From the IMG/VR virus record IMGVR_UViG_3300042542_001685, positions 1 to 34,656 of that record: DNA of 34,656 nt, one strand, 5' to 3'. Positions 13,035 through 21,904 of the stretch are shown here, one piece after another. The position numbers and the translations under genes are program-made. The stretch is from a virus. Under the pieces are notes generated by a model that was not told the DNA's origin, ran no database searches, and saw only the letters and a program-made list of their open reading frames with translations. How positions within the stretch are numbered: the stretch's first letter is position 1; the number at the start of each line of letters is the position of its first letter.

Positions 13035-13431
13035 GCGCGACGCCTTTAACCTTCTCGAATGTCCTAAACCCGGCGATGCCGAGCATCCCGAAAGTCAGCG
13101 ACATTAATGCGTCAGCGTCGAACTTCGGTTGCGATACCGCGAAGCCGAAGATCGCGCCGATCCATGCGAGCACCGGAGCGACCACGTACATGAAGGCGAA
13201 GGCGAGCGCGCAGGACCAGCCGATAGCAGGGCGCCAGCCCGAGACGAAGACGGATGCGGATCCGGCTTCCACTTTGTTGATCTCGACCTGCCCGCGCATC
13301 TCTTCGATCGATGCCGCGAGGAGCGTCGCTTCGGCTTCAAGCTTCGCCTTCTCGCGCGCAGCTGGATCGGGGATACGATCGACAAGCTTATCGATAATAG
13401 GACCGATGACAGGAAGAAGTGTCTGGATCAT
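13024..13431 (-). CDS. Holin of the 3-TM GTA type
   Basis: This 135-residue protein has a charged helix, KLEAEATLLAASIEEMRGQVEINKVEA, then VFVSGWRPAIGWSCALAFAFMYVVAPVLAWI and a last hydrophobic run, LMSLTFGMLGIAGFRTFEK. The SGWRPAIGW text and the spacing match the holin family found in alphaproteobacterial gene-transfer agents and phages. It would make the membrane hole that releases the GH108 endolysin. ATGA overlap joins it to the preceding small holin-like gene. Confidence 0.88.
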   Translation of the reverse strand: MIQTLLPVIGPIIDKLVDRIPDPAAREKAKLEAEATLLAASIEEMRGQVEINKVEAGSASVFVSGWRPAIGWSCALAFAFMYVVAPVLAWIGAIFGFAVSQPKFDADALMSLTFGMLGIAGFRTFEKVKGVARGK

Positions 13432-13619
13432 TCGGCTTTATCCCTGCCGAGCCAGCCCTGCACCGTCTCGGTTTCCCAGATGCGGATCCCGGTCCAGAGG
13501 ATTGTAAAGATCGCCGCGATATGCGGCAGCATCCCGGCTAGGCTTCCGACCGCGGTCCCGACAGAGACAGCATCGAGAACGTTTTTGGTCGACTCGGAAA
13601 TATTGATGCTGTCCGACAT
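13428..13619 (-). CDS. Small holin-like membrane protein
   Basis: This 63-residue protein has a polar start (MSDSINISESTKNVLDAV), then VGTAVGSLAGMLPHIAAIFTILWTGIRIWETETVQGWL, giving one or two membrane helices followed by a charged tail. Small holins in many phages look like this, with an RIWETETVQ-like tail. It is directly before the 3-TM holin, so the two could act as holin and antiholin. Which does which is not decidable from sequence. Confidence 0.78.
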   Translation of the reverse strand: MSDSINISESTKNVLDAVSVGTAVGSLAGMLPHIAAIFTILWTGIRIWETETVQGWLGRDKAE

Positions 13620-13622
13620 GGC

Positions 13623-14099
13623 TTACTCCGCGGCAGAGACGACAGGCGCGTTCGGGTCGATCGGCCATGAGAATACCAAAGCCGCGAGCGCCTCGACAGT
13701 GGTGCAGGCGTTGATCGCGGTTTTATTGATCTCGAAAGCCGCGCGAACGGCAGCGCGATAAGCCGAGATAGCCGGATCGATCGGATCGCCGACTTCAGCC
13801 TTACGCACGACCATCCAGTCGGTGCGAAACAGCGTCGTGTAGGCATAACCGTCGATCTGATCGATCAGCATCTTCTGCACGTCGGGAACAGCCTTGGCGA
13901 TCGCCGTATAAGTCCCGTCGCCGTTATCCGTGACCCAATAGAAACGATCGTCGGGACGCAGCTGCTCGGCGATCTCGGTGATGCCGATCGCGGTCTTTTC
14001 CTTTGCGGTAGAGAGCCGCAGCCAGTTCGCCGGATAGCGAATGCCGCCCGTCTCGAAAGGCGTGTCGATCGGAAGAGGCTTTCCGTTAAGCAGGAACAT
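13623..14099 (-). CDS. Putative tail-fibre-associated protein (assembly/chaperone-like)
   Basis: This 158-residue protein begins MFLLNGKPLPIDTPFETGGIRYPANWLRL, a common opening in phage proteins encoded right after fibres. The C-terminal half has AISAYRAAVRAAFEINKTAINACTTVEALAALVFSWP, like the helical domain of tail-fibre assembly or DUF4376-type proteins. It overlaps the fibre gene stop and start by one base. A role in folding or attaching the fibre is inferred from position and style. Confidence 0.55.
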   Translation of the reverse strand: MFLLNGKPLPIDTPFETGGIRYPANWLRLSTAKEKTAIGITEIAEQLRPDDRFYWVTDNGDGTYTAIAKAVPDVQKMLIDQIDGYAYTTLFRTDWMVVRKAEVGDPIDPAISAYRAAVRAAFEINKTAINACTTVEALAALVFSWPIDPNAPVVSAAE

Positions 14100-16483
14100 T
14101 AGCGAGCCCTCGCGATTTTGAAGGGGTTTTCGGCGAACGCAGCGAAAACATAGGTTCCGCCGTTTTGATTAAGACCCTGAGCAGAGGTTCTAATTTTGAA
14201 GCCATTTGACAGCATATCAAACGGAGTTGACGACCCTTCGGCGACACTAGCGTTCGCAAGAAGTTCTTTTGATGTAACGTTAAACGTGTCGCGTGCTGTA
14301 TCATGGATAATCCAGTTCTCGGTTATCCCTGATGCGCGAACCAAAATCCAACGCGGCCGGAAACCACACCACACGAAAGGACCGTCAGCAGATCCGTTGC
14401 CCGTATAGGAGCCGAAACGCGAGAAGCCGGAAACCTCGGACCAAAGGTAGGCCACATAAGTTCCGGTGTTCGCGTTTACGTCGGTCGACGTTCCGACGCT
14501 AAAGACCGAAGATGTCGGGCTCGTGCTATTCCAATACGTCGCGCCCGACGCCGATGCAGCGCTGGAATTAAGAAGCAGATAGTTCGTGTTCGGAATAGAC
14601 GTGTGCCAAGTCGCCCAGTTCCCCGTTGTGTCGCGCCGCTTAACGATCACAAGGCTAGGAGCGACACCAAGGTTATGCGCGATCGTGCGATTAGCACCGT
14701 TTCCCGTATAGGTCACGATATCGAAGCCCGGGGTCGCGCCTTCGTCCCAACACCAAGACACATAGGTGCGGTTGTAGTAGTTCAACTCCCCGCCGTTCGC
14801 GCCCGTATTGTTCTGCGTGATGGTAAAACCAGTCGACGACACGGCAGACACATAAGATTGCTTAAGAGCCGTGTTTGTTTCCGCATCGGTTGAATTTGTT
14901 TTAAGGCCGTCATCAAACGCAAGTCCCCGACCTGTGTCGAACAGCCAATGACTTTCTGCATCGTTTCGATTTTTAGACCACACAAGGTCGGGACTTCCCA
15001 GCATGTTAAGACCGGAGACCGTGCGAGGCGAATTGTCGCCCGTGCCTGTATTGTCTTTGCCTGTACCCGTCCAAAGCGTGACGCCAAAATAATTCGCGCC
15101 ATTCTGAATTGAAGGCGTCGGGATGTTCTGCGTGTTTAGCGCCTTGAAGCCAGACGGAGGAGTGTAGGCGAAAGGACGCTGACCGAAGTTGCTATCTAAC
15201 GCGACTGGCGAAGACGTGCTCCACGTAGCCGGATAAACGGGACCGACAACGTTTGAATAAATAGCGTTCGTTCCTGCCGCCGGATTTCCGCTATTCAGCC
15301 ACGTTCCATTGCGTCCAAACCAAACTTTCCCGGCGTCGACATCAAAGGCAATGTTGACGACATCTCCGGTTCCGTAGGTTGTATAAGTCGCAGATGTTAC
15401 GCCGTTATGGAACGCTTGCCCGTTCGATGCATTGTTTTGAACGATGATCGCCCAGCCCTTTGCATCCCATCCGACGCCTTGATTAAGCGTCGCTCCGTTA
15501 GTGACAATGCCGATATATATCTGCGGCACGTTCCAAATCGTGATCGTGGTTTCAAAGTACCACTTACCGGATGTTACGCCGAGCGTCCCGATTGCTTGCG
15601 TATTGGATGTCGACCCGCGAAGGTTCCCGTCTGAAATAGCAGCGCCAGCATTCAGAGGATTTAGGACGCAATAGTTGCCGCGGCCGCTATTTCCATCCGC
15701 ATAATTCGTCGGGCTATCGAGCATTGAGTCATAAGTCGCGCCGCTCGTCAGGCTGACGTTATTCGTTGTCCAATCGTTAGAACCTGCATCGTCATAGCCG
15801 AGTGCGGTTGTCGACGCATTGTCTTTGAACGACAGATAGAACCCGTTCGTGCCGTAAGTGCCGGAATATTTCTTCGGCATCCAAACGCCAGTCACCGCAT
15901 CAGTCTGCGCAAACGACGAAGGCGTGAGCGCTTGACCATCGATAAGGTGAACTTCGGCGAAATACCCATCGAAGAAATCGACGCGAGCGCTTCCGTTATG
16001 CTGCGAACCGAGAGTATGAGCCAAGGCCGAATTGATTACATTCGCCGAGTTTTGCGTCGGATAAGATGCAGACGAATAGGTCTGCTGGACACCGTTCACA
16101 AAAAACTTCGAGCGATTTGCAGCCGTTGCATCGGTCGTGTCTGATACGAAAACGAAATGATACCACGCGGACGGATCGCGAAATACCGCATTTGTCGTTA
16201 CGTTGACACCGCCGGATCCGTACCAGATCAATGTATCATTCGACTGGAAGGTGATGAGTTCATAAGGCGATGCCGCTTGACGCGCGGCAACAATACCTTG
16301 CGTCGAAGACAGCGAACCGCGTTTAACCCACATGCTCAATGTGTATTTTGTCGAGAGCGTCGGGGTCGTCAAAGTGCGATTAAGATATGCTGATGCAGAT
16401 CGCCGAAGACGCAGCGACCGCTCAATGCGGTAATCCTGCGCGCCGCCCATCATCAGGTTATTGATCTCGACAGGAAGGCCCAT
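14099..16483 (-). CDS. Tail fibre / receptor-binding protein (LamG + SPRY + triple repeat)
   Basis: This 794-residue protein has several adhesion modules. Residues 25-185 look like a LamG/concanavalin-type sandwich (YTLSMWVKRG, WYHFVFV, GYFAEVHLIDGQAL). Residues 290-440 resemble SPRY (GKWYFETTI, GVGWDAKGWAI, IAFDVDAGKVWFGRNGTWL). Three units of roughly 100-130 residues follow at about 463-585, 586-690 and 691-790. They share patterns such as TYTGNG, HNLGVAPSLVIVKRR or GFRPRWILVR, W-hH/D and a closing YVxxxxxE. The third ends AFAENPFK. The gene has visibly fewer GATC sites and more A/T than its neighbours, a sign of exchange of host-range DNA. Confidence 0.8.
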   Translation of the reverse strand: MGLPVEINNLMMGGAQDYRIERSLRLRRSASAYLNRTLTTPTLSTKYTLSMWVKRGSLSSTQGIVAARQAASPYELITFQSNDTLIWYGSGGVNVTTNAVFRDPSAWYHFVFVSDTTDATAANRSKFFVNGVQQTYSSASYPTQNSANVINSALAHTLGSQHNGSARVDFFDGYFAEVHLIDGQALTPSSFAQTDAVTGVWMPKKYSGTYGTNGFYLSFKDNASTTALGYDDAGSNDWTTNNVSLTSGATYDSMLDSPTNYADGNSGRGNYCVLNPLNAGAAISDGNLRGSTSNTQAIGTLGVTSGKWYFETTITIWNVPQIYIGIVTNGATLNQGVGWDAKGWAIIVQNNASNGQAFHNGVTSATYTTYGTGDVVNIAFDVDAGKVWFGRNGTWLNSGNPAAGTNAIYSNVVGPVYPATWSTSSPVALDSNFGQRPFAYTPPSGFKALNTQNIPTPSIQNGANYFGVTLWTGTGKDNTGTGDNSPRTVSGLNMLGSPDLVWSKNRNDAESHWLFDTGRGLAFDDGLKTNSTDAETNTALKQSYVSAVSSTGFTITQNNTGANGGELNYYNRTYVSWCWDEGATPGFDIVTYTGNGANRTIAHNLGVAPSLVIVKRRDTTGNWATWHTSIPNTNYLLLNSSAASASGATYWNSTSPTSSVFSVGTSTDVNANTGTYVAYLWSEVSGFSRFGSYTGNGSADGPFVWCGFRPRWILVRASGITENWIIHDTARDTFNVTSKELLANASVAEGSSTPFDMLSNGFKIRTSAQGLNQNGGTYVFAAFAENPFKIARAR

Positions 16484-16486
16484 CGT

Positions 16487-17365
16487 TCACCCGATATTCG
16501 TAAGAAGCTGCGCCGCGATGCTCGTGCCGGAGCGCACCGTGTAGACGAGCACGTCGACCGCGTTTGCGGTGGTCGAGAGCGTCGGAGCGGTTGCGTTCGG
16601 GAAGTCCCACGAGGTGCCATAGGCGAGCGTTCGGGAACCCGTTCCGTCCTGCGTGATGAAGATGATCCCGCTCTGACCCGCGGTGAGGTTCGTCGGATTA
16701 GCAAGCGTGCGATTGCCGCCGAGCGTCACCGAAAAATTATTCCCGGTTGCGAAGTCGGCGGTGATCGTTGCGCCATCCGTAAGCGCGATGATGTCCATAT
16801 ATGCGCCGCCGCGAGCCGAGATGCGACCGGAGCTATCGATCAGGACACGCTGGACGCCGCCCGTGGCGATCGCGAGGTTATCGGCCGAGACCAGATAAAC
16901 GCCCGTATTGGTATCGCCGGAGAACGAATAAGCCGGAGCGCCGACCGTGCCGTTCTGCCCGCGCCACGGCAACGTAGCGGTGAATGCAGTCGTGTTGATC
17001 GTCAGACGAAGCGTGCCGCCCGTCGTGACGCCGATCTGATCCGCTGCTGGCTGATAAAGACCCGTGTTCGGATCGCCGCCCCATGAATAGCTAGGAACCG
17101 TCGCGCTATCCGACGAATTGCCGAAAAACTGCCCGACCGTGTCGGTCGTCTGGTTCAGCGTCAGGATGCTGATCCATGCGGCATTCGCTTCGTCGCGGAT
17201 CTTCAGCGTGTCATCAGTCGTGTCATACCAAAGCTGGTTAGCGAAGGTCGTCGCCGGAGCGGTCGCGCCGGATGACGTGCTGACGAGCGCAGCCAAGGCA
17301 TTATTGAGATCCGACCGGAAGGCCGGAAAGCCTTGGTTCGCGATGTTCATATCGTGCTGCGACAT
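16487..17365 (-). CDS. Tail fibre protein with phage-attachment N-terminus
   Basis: This 292-residue protein opens MSQHDMNIANQGFPAFRSDLNNALAALVSTSSG, then LWYDTTDDTLKIRDEANAAWI, the N-terminal module seen in many siphophage fibres and spikes. Two internal repeats (YSWGGDPNTGLYQPAADQIGVTTGG and YSFSGDTNTGVYLVSADNLAIATGG, each followed by a short strand) suggest a trimeric beta-rich shaft. It lies between the J-like tip and the large lectin-like fibre and probably connects them. No enzymatic motif is seen. Confidence 0.8.
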   Translation of the reverse strand: MSQHDMNIANQGFPAFRSDLNNALAALVSTSSGATAPATTFANQLWYDTTDDTLKIRDEANAAWISILTLNQTTDTVGQFFGNSSDSATVPSYSWGGDPNTGLYQPAADQIGVTTGGTLRLTINTTAFTATLPWRGQNGTVGAPAYSFSGDTNTGVYLVSADNLAIATGGVQRVLIDSSGRISARGGAYMDIIALTDGATITADFATGNNFSVTLGGNRTLANPTNLTAGQSGIIFITQDGTGSRTLAYGTSWDFPNATAPTLSTTANAVDVLVYTVRSGTSIAAQLLTNIG

Positions 17366-20298
17366 TAGATTGCTTTCCCGTAACCCTTCGCCACATAGTC
17401 GAAAGTCCGATTGATCGCCGTTCCTGCGCTATTGCGGAATTCGATCGTGAACCCTGACGCCGATTTCGCGGTTATAGCATAATAATCGCCCGTCGCTAAG
17501 TTGTCAGCCAGAATGCCGACGCCACCGAGCGCCTTGAAAGGCTGGGCGAAAGTCACCGTATACGGAGCCGCTCCGCTGACCACATCGCTTTCGGCTATCA
17601 CGCGATCCGGCATGTCGACGCTGACGCTGAGTTCGCGGATCGAGGGGCTCGCCGCGGCATCCGTCGTCGTCAGATATGCGCGAAATTTGAGAGCGCGCGC
17701 GGAATAGTCTCCGACAAAGAAAGGCTTCCAGTTCGACCATGTAGGCGTCCCGGCGGGATCGTCATCCGTCGTCGCGATTTGCAACTGCACGTTCGTGTCA
17801 TCGAAGGCGGTCACATCGCCATCGAAATCGCCGGAACGATCGTCGAAGTCTCCGAGCACCGAGTCGAACAGATTGATGAAGTCGATGCGCTCGTTTCGGA
17901 TTGAGGCGATGACGCGGCTCGTATATTTGTCGGTCAGATCGACGTAAGACGCGAAATCGTAATAGCCATCGCTTTCGATCGTTCCGCCGCCGCCATCGAA
18001 CAAGCCGACGCCACTATCGAAAAGACCCGTCATCGAGTCGAAACTCATCGATGTGTCGAGCTGCACCCAAACATCGACGCCATCGCCCGTCTTAACGGTG
18101 CGGGTTTTTGCACCCGCAAAAGCCGGATGCTCCGTAACGGTCTCGACGACGTTCAGCGCTTCGACGCTCGCGATGCTGGTGAGGAGCACAACCGTCGCCG
18201 GATTGACGGAGACGAGCCCCAGCTTATCGACCGCCTTCACGAAATAGGTGCCTTCAAGCGAAGGCACGATCACGGAGTTACCGGGACGCGAGATTTTATC
18301 GACGAGATCGATCGCGTTCTGGTAAGACGCGCCCGTCGTTTCGATCGAATAGCGCACCTTATAATGCGAAAGATCGAGATCGGGGACAGGCGTCCACGAC
18401 ATGATCGAACTGCCGCCGATTGAGTTGATCGATAGACCCGTCACGTCGCTCGGAGGCGCGGTCTTACCGACGACTTGATAATTCCGCGTCGCCCAGTCGG
18501 AGCGAACGCCGATCGCGTTTACGGCACGCGCGCGCACGTTATAGGTGGCGCCATCGATCACGTCGACCAGTTCGAAGCGATTTCCGCCCGCGATGCCGAG
18601 GTTCACGAAATCCGTTTCGCTTGCCTCCTTCGCTTGCACCTCGAAGGTCGAGGTAAAGGCGTTCGGCGACGAAATGTCTGCAACGAGGATCGAGAAGACC
18701 TGTTCGTTGACGACACGAAGGATATCGCTCACTGCCATAACCGGAGGATCAACCACGAAGGCATCGGGCAGATTGCTATTATCGGAGACGAAGGCTTCTT
18801 CCTCCGCATTCCAATCAAAGACGCTCGCGTTGATTTCCTTCAGCATCATATCGACGCCTAGAACCGGAGACTGTTCGTTTCCTTCGACCACAAAATTCCA
18901 CGAGACGACCTCGAAAGGCTTCGCGCTCCATCCGTATCGGTTATTTGTGATCGAGACGATATCACCGACCGAAACGCCGAATTGCGTCAACTTACACTTC
19001 AGTTCGACCGCGATTTGTTGCCGATTGCGATAAAGCGCGATTTTCGCAAGCCGCTGCGCCGCGGCGCTGGAAGTCGTGAACGGCAGCGTGAGATCGAGCA
19101 GCGCTTCGATATCGTTATCTTCGGCAAGGAACGTGTCGCTCATATACGCCGGATAATCGGTCGCTTGCCAGTTGGACTCCGGCGAAACGAAAACGCCTTT
19201 GATGCCGTTGTAATTATCGCGCCGGGAAAGCTTCGTCTGGATGCTGATCGGGCCGCGCAGGTCGTCATCCGTGATCGTTACGGTCGGAGCCTCGTAAGCG
19301 CCGACTTTTATCGACCAGACGCCGCCGGAATAATAGAGCGTTCCGGCGCACGAGGTGAGCATCGCTTCGAGGATAGGTTTAGGCGTGTCGTCGCTTTCGA
19401 CGATGCCATTACAGGTATAGCGCGCTTGCGTTCCGCCCGCTGCGAGCGTGACGCTTTCGTCGCAGATATTCGCTTCTGCTTCGAAGCGCGTGAAGTCGAT
19501 CTCGGAGTCGAGCGCGCCGAGGCCATAATCGCTATCTTGCAGATAATCGAGAAGGCAGAGCGCCGCGTTGTCGGAATAACCCGTCGTGTCAGTGCGCGGA
19601 TCGTATACCTTCTTCCCTTGTACGATCGCCGAGATATTCGGGATCCCGTTCGGGAATGCGTCCTGCGAAAATTTCAGCCGCACGTAGACATAAGCAATTT
19701 CGGAAAGTTTGTGGTTCACCGTCCACTTCCCGTCCGACTCCGCGACGAGCGTAGCGTCTGCCGCTTGCGTAGGCGATCCGAGATGCTTTTTAACGCGAAC
19801 GAAGCCGACGTATTTCGAAGGCGCGGTTACATCGCCATTCCCGTCGAGCGTAAGCGCTTCGTCGTTTAGATAGACCGTATCGATCGCCTCGACTTCGTGT
19901 CCCGCGAGCCCTACGATTAGATGCAGATATTCGTTCTTATTTGTGGTTTCGGCATAGAGGAGCGGTCCCGACGTTTTGACTTCGCCATAGATTACCGTTC
20001 GCGCGACGATCGATTGCTTGATCGTCTGCGTGCGATCGGAAAGCGCGGAAATTGACGGAGCCTTTTTCTGACCAGACTTCGACAGCATCTGCGACGCGAG
20101 GCCAAGCGCCGCTGAGATAGCGAACTTCGTAAAGAAGGTGCTAAATCCAAGAAAACCAAAAGTTCCGGCTGCCGTTATGCCGAATGAGCCAGCAGCCGCA
20201 GTTCCCGCTGCGATCAAGATGCTCACCGGATCGGCATGAGCAGGGGTCGCGAGCAGAAATCCGGCAAGAGCGGTCGTCGCCAAAAGCCTAAATTTCAT
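17365..20298 (-). CDS. J-like tail tip / central fibre protein with signal-peptide-like start
   Basis: This is a 977-residue host-attachment protein. After the N-terminus, a glycine/alanine-rich hydrophobic stretch (to about residue 68) leads into SISALSDRTQTIKQSIVARTVIYGEVKTSGPLLY, typical of the J/tip family. A Phage-tail_3-like hub region and a fibronectin-type III-like stretch (PPSDVTGLSINSIGGSSIMSWTPVPDLDLSHYKVRY) follow. The start is the ATG at 20298, with GGAGG 8 nt before it and a 4-nt overlap with the previous stop. Unusually, residues 1-22 (MKFRLLATTALAGFLLATPAHA) have the n-, h- and c-regions of a Sec signal peptide with an AHA cleavage site. Confidence 0.85.
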   Translation of the reverse strand: MKFRLLATTALAGFLLATPAHADPVSILIAAGTAAAGSFGITAAGTFGFLGFSTFFTKFAISAALGLASQMLSKSGQKKAPSISALSDRTQTIKQSIVARTVIYGEVKTSGPLLYAETTNKNEYLHLIVGLAGHEVEAIDTVYLNDEALTLDGNGDVTAPSKYVGFVRVKKHLGSPTQAADATLVAESDGKWTVNHKLSEIAYVYVRLKFSQDAFPNGIPNISAIVQGKKVYDPRTDTTGYSDNAALCLLDYLQDSDYGLGALDSEIDFTRFEAEANICDESVTLAAGGTQARYTCNGIVESDDTPKPILEAMLTSCAGTLYYSGGVWSIKVGAYEAPTVTITDDDLRGPISIQTKLSRRDNYNGIKGVFVSPESNWQATDYPAYMSDTFLAEDNDIEALLDLTLPFTTSSAAAQRLAKIALYRNRQQIAVELKCKLTQFGVSVGDIVSITNNRYGWSAKPFEVVSWNFVVEGNEQSPVLGVDMMLKEINASVFDWNAEEEAFVSDNSNLPDAFVVDPPVMAVSDILRVVNEQVFSILVADISSPNAFTSTFEVQAKEASETDFVNLGIAGGNRFELVDVIDGATYNVRARAVNAIGVRSDWATRNYQVVGKTAPPSDVTGLSINSIGGSSIMSWTPVPDLDLSHYKVRYSIETTGASYQNAIDLVDKISRPGNSVIVPSLEGTYFVKAVDKLGLVSVNPATVVLLTSIASVEALNVVETVTEHPAFAGAKTRTVKTGDGVDVWVQLDTSMSFDSMTGLFDSGVGLFDGGGGTIESDGYYDFASYVDLTDKYTSRVIASIRNERIDFINLFDSVLGDFDDRSGDFDGDVTAFDDTNVQLQIATTDDDPAGTPTWSNWKPFFVGDYSARALKFRAYLTTTDAAASPSIRELSVSVDMPDRVIAESDVVSGAAPYTVTFAQPFKALGGVGILADNLATGDYYAITAKSASGFTIEFRNSAGTAINRTFDYVAKGYGKAI

Positions 20299-20723
20299 TT
20301 TTCGAGCCTCCACGCGCGATCGACCGACGACCTATCAATATATGCCACACCAGCGAGCGTTGTGACAGCCAATCGCGAACCCATGCAGACGCCGAGCGCC
20401 TCTCCGACACCTTCGATCGGGCTATCGTCGCGGATCGAGACGATATCGCCACGCTGCGCCAGTCTCGGATCGATCTCGATCATATATCGAGATAGTGCCG
20501 TTTGCAGACTATCGGCATCGAAGAACGATCGCAGAAAGCGAGCCGCGCCTTTCGCGGTTTTGTATCTCCCGGCGAAGTGCGGGACTACGATTTCGCCATA
20601 TTGAACGGCAAGTGCTTCGCGCGCGAAGATCGCGCAATCGAATTCGCCCCATCGAAAAGGCGTGTTGCGTTGGGACTCGACATATTCGGCTAGATGCCGT
20701 TCCCAGTGCGCGACTTTAGGCAC
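20295..20723 (-). CDS. NlpC/P60-like tail assembly peptidase (DUF6950-like)
   Basis: From the GTG at 20723 this is a 142-residue protein containing WERHLAEYVESQRN and FRWGEFDCAIFAREAL, where the cysteine (residue 31) corresponds to the NlpC/P60 nucleophile, then RLAQRGDIVSI and VCMGSRLAVT. The family sits between hub and tip genes (lambda K position) and may cut peptidoglycan or process the tip. The GTG keeps the overlap with the previous gene to 8 nt. An ATG at 20756 would add 11 residues but overlaps 41 nt and lacks a ribosome-binding site. A catalytic histidine is not obvious. Confidence 0.75.
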   Translation of the reverse strand: MPKVAHWERHLAEYVESQRNTPFRWGEFDCAIFAREALAVQYGEIVVPHFAGRYKTAKGAARFLRSFFDADSLQTALSRYMIEIDPRLAQRGDIVSIRDDSPIEGVGEALGVCMGSRLAVTTLAGVAYIDRSSVDRAWRLEK

Positions 20724-21273
20724 GACCCCAGATGATCTCTTTATCTTGCAGATCATTGACGAAATCCAAGCCGAGATCGTCGGGATAAACCCGCTTCTGA
20801 TCTTCGCTCGTATAACGCCGGATCCGCGCGCGTTCCAAATCGATCAGCCTGTTTTCAACCGTCAGTTCGACCGTCAGGGTCGTTCCGGTGTCCTCGATGT
20901 TCATTTGATCCATCAAGCCGGAGAAGATTTCGCACATCTCCGGCGCACCGCTCGTGACGTTGAGCAGCCCGAAATAAATCTTGGCCGTTCGTCCCTGATA
21001 GTCCTCGTTAAGCGCGAGGCTGATGATTTCAGACGGGATGCCGGAAAGTGTCATGTTAGCGCCGCGCGCTGCGATCTCTGACGTTTCTTCGACAGCCGAG
21101 ACCGCGAGAAGCGATCCGGCTCCGGTGTAGGTCACGCCACCGACGACAAGAGGCGTCAGACCCGTCCAAAGCCTAACCGCTCCGCTATCGAACAATAGTT
21201 CGACCGCGAGAAACGGAGACATTACCGGATCTTCAAGGATCGCAGCAAAGTTAGCGGAAAACGACCGAGACAT
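20716..21273 (-). CDS. Tail hub / baseplate protein (L-like position)
   Basis: This 185-residue protein has LAVELLFDSGAVRLWTGLTPLVVGGVTYTGAGSLLAVS, then ARGANMTLSGIPSEIISLALNEDYQGR and FSGLMDQMNIEDTGTTLTVELTVENRL. These beta-rich patterns are common to siphophage hub proteins encoded between the distal tail protein and the NlpC/P60-like peptidase (lambda L position). It probably forms part of the ring at the tail tip. The start shares one base with the preceding stop, showing tight packing. Confidence 0.75.
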   Translation of the reverse strand: MSRSFSANFAAILEDPVMSPFLAVELLFDSGAVRLWTGLTPLVVGGVTYTGAGSLLAVSAVEETSEIAARGANMTLSGIPSEIISLALNEDYQGRTAKIYFGLLNVTSGAPEMCEIFSGLMDQMNIEDTGTTLTVELTVENRLIDLERARIRRYTSEDQKRVYPDDLGLDFVNDLQDKEIIWGRA

Positions 21274-21902
21274 TAGAGAGCCTCTATTGCGTTGAAAGTC
21301 ATCCCGTAGAACGACGCTTCGTTGATCGAGAAAGACGTTTCAGGCGTAGCGAGACGAAAGACGCCTTTAGCGTTTGACACAGTGACGACAGCGTTGTTTG
21401 CGGGGCTCGATCGCAAGGACGGCCAGATCGAAAGCGTTGCTTGTCCCGATCCGTTGCTTGAAGCGTTTTCGAGCAGTTTATAAAGCTGCGCGCCGGATCC
21501 GCTTCCGAGTTGGATGTAGTCGCCCGCTCGCAGGTAATTCGTTGCACTAAGAGGAAGACCATCGATTGCAAGCGTCGATCCCGTCTGACTAGTACCGTTC
21601 ACCAGAGGCGTTCCCGGCGTCGTTGCGGCCGATCCGCGAGGCGTCGCACCGTTCGGGTCGCCCATCAGAAAAGTGCCGTACTGCCCGCCGAGTGCGAACA
21701 GGAAGGCGATCCATTCTTCGGCATCCGCGCGCTGCATAGGCGGGAGCGTGACTTCGGCTTCCCAGCGGGCGCCGGGATGCTGCATGACCTGTTGCTTATA
21801 AGAAAAAGGCGAAGACGACACCGCGACCGCGTTTCGCGCGGTGATCCTGATCTGCGCGATGCCAGCGACGGTCGGAAGCGAGAGCGGATAGGTGATAGCC
21901 AC
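21273..21902 (-). CDS. Distal tail / minor tail protein (M-like position)
   Basis: This 209-residue protein opens MAITYPLSLPTVAGIAQIRITARNAVAVSSSPFSYKQQV, followed by WEAEVTLPPMQRADAEEWIAFLFALGGQYGTFLMGDP, a set widely found in siphophage distal tail proteins next to the tape measure. The middle is Gly/Ser/Thr-rich, and the C-terminus returns to the strand pattern SFSINEASFYGMTFNAIEAL. It is encoded right after the tape measure, as expected for the distal ring. Confidence 0.78.
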   Translation of the reverse strand: MAITYPLSLPTVAGIAQIRITARNAVAVSSSPFSYKQQVMQHPGARWEAEVTLPPMQRADAEEWIAFLFALGGQYGTFLMGDPNGATPRGSAATTPGTPLVNGTSQTGSTLAIDGLPLSATNYLRAGDYIQLGSGSGAQLYKLLENASSNGSGQATLSIWPSLRSSPANNAVVTVSNAKGVFRLATPETSFSINEASFYGMTFNAIEAL

Positions 21903-21904
21903 GA

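Noticed and set aside
18982-19869. Long plus-strand frame opposite the tail tip gene
   Set aside because: It is an antisense shadow of a high-GC gene with an Arg-rich product. Several similar frames lie opposite the primase-helicase and TerL genes and were set aside for the same reason.
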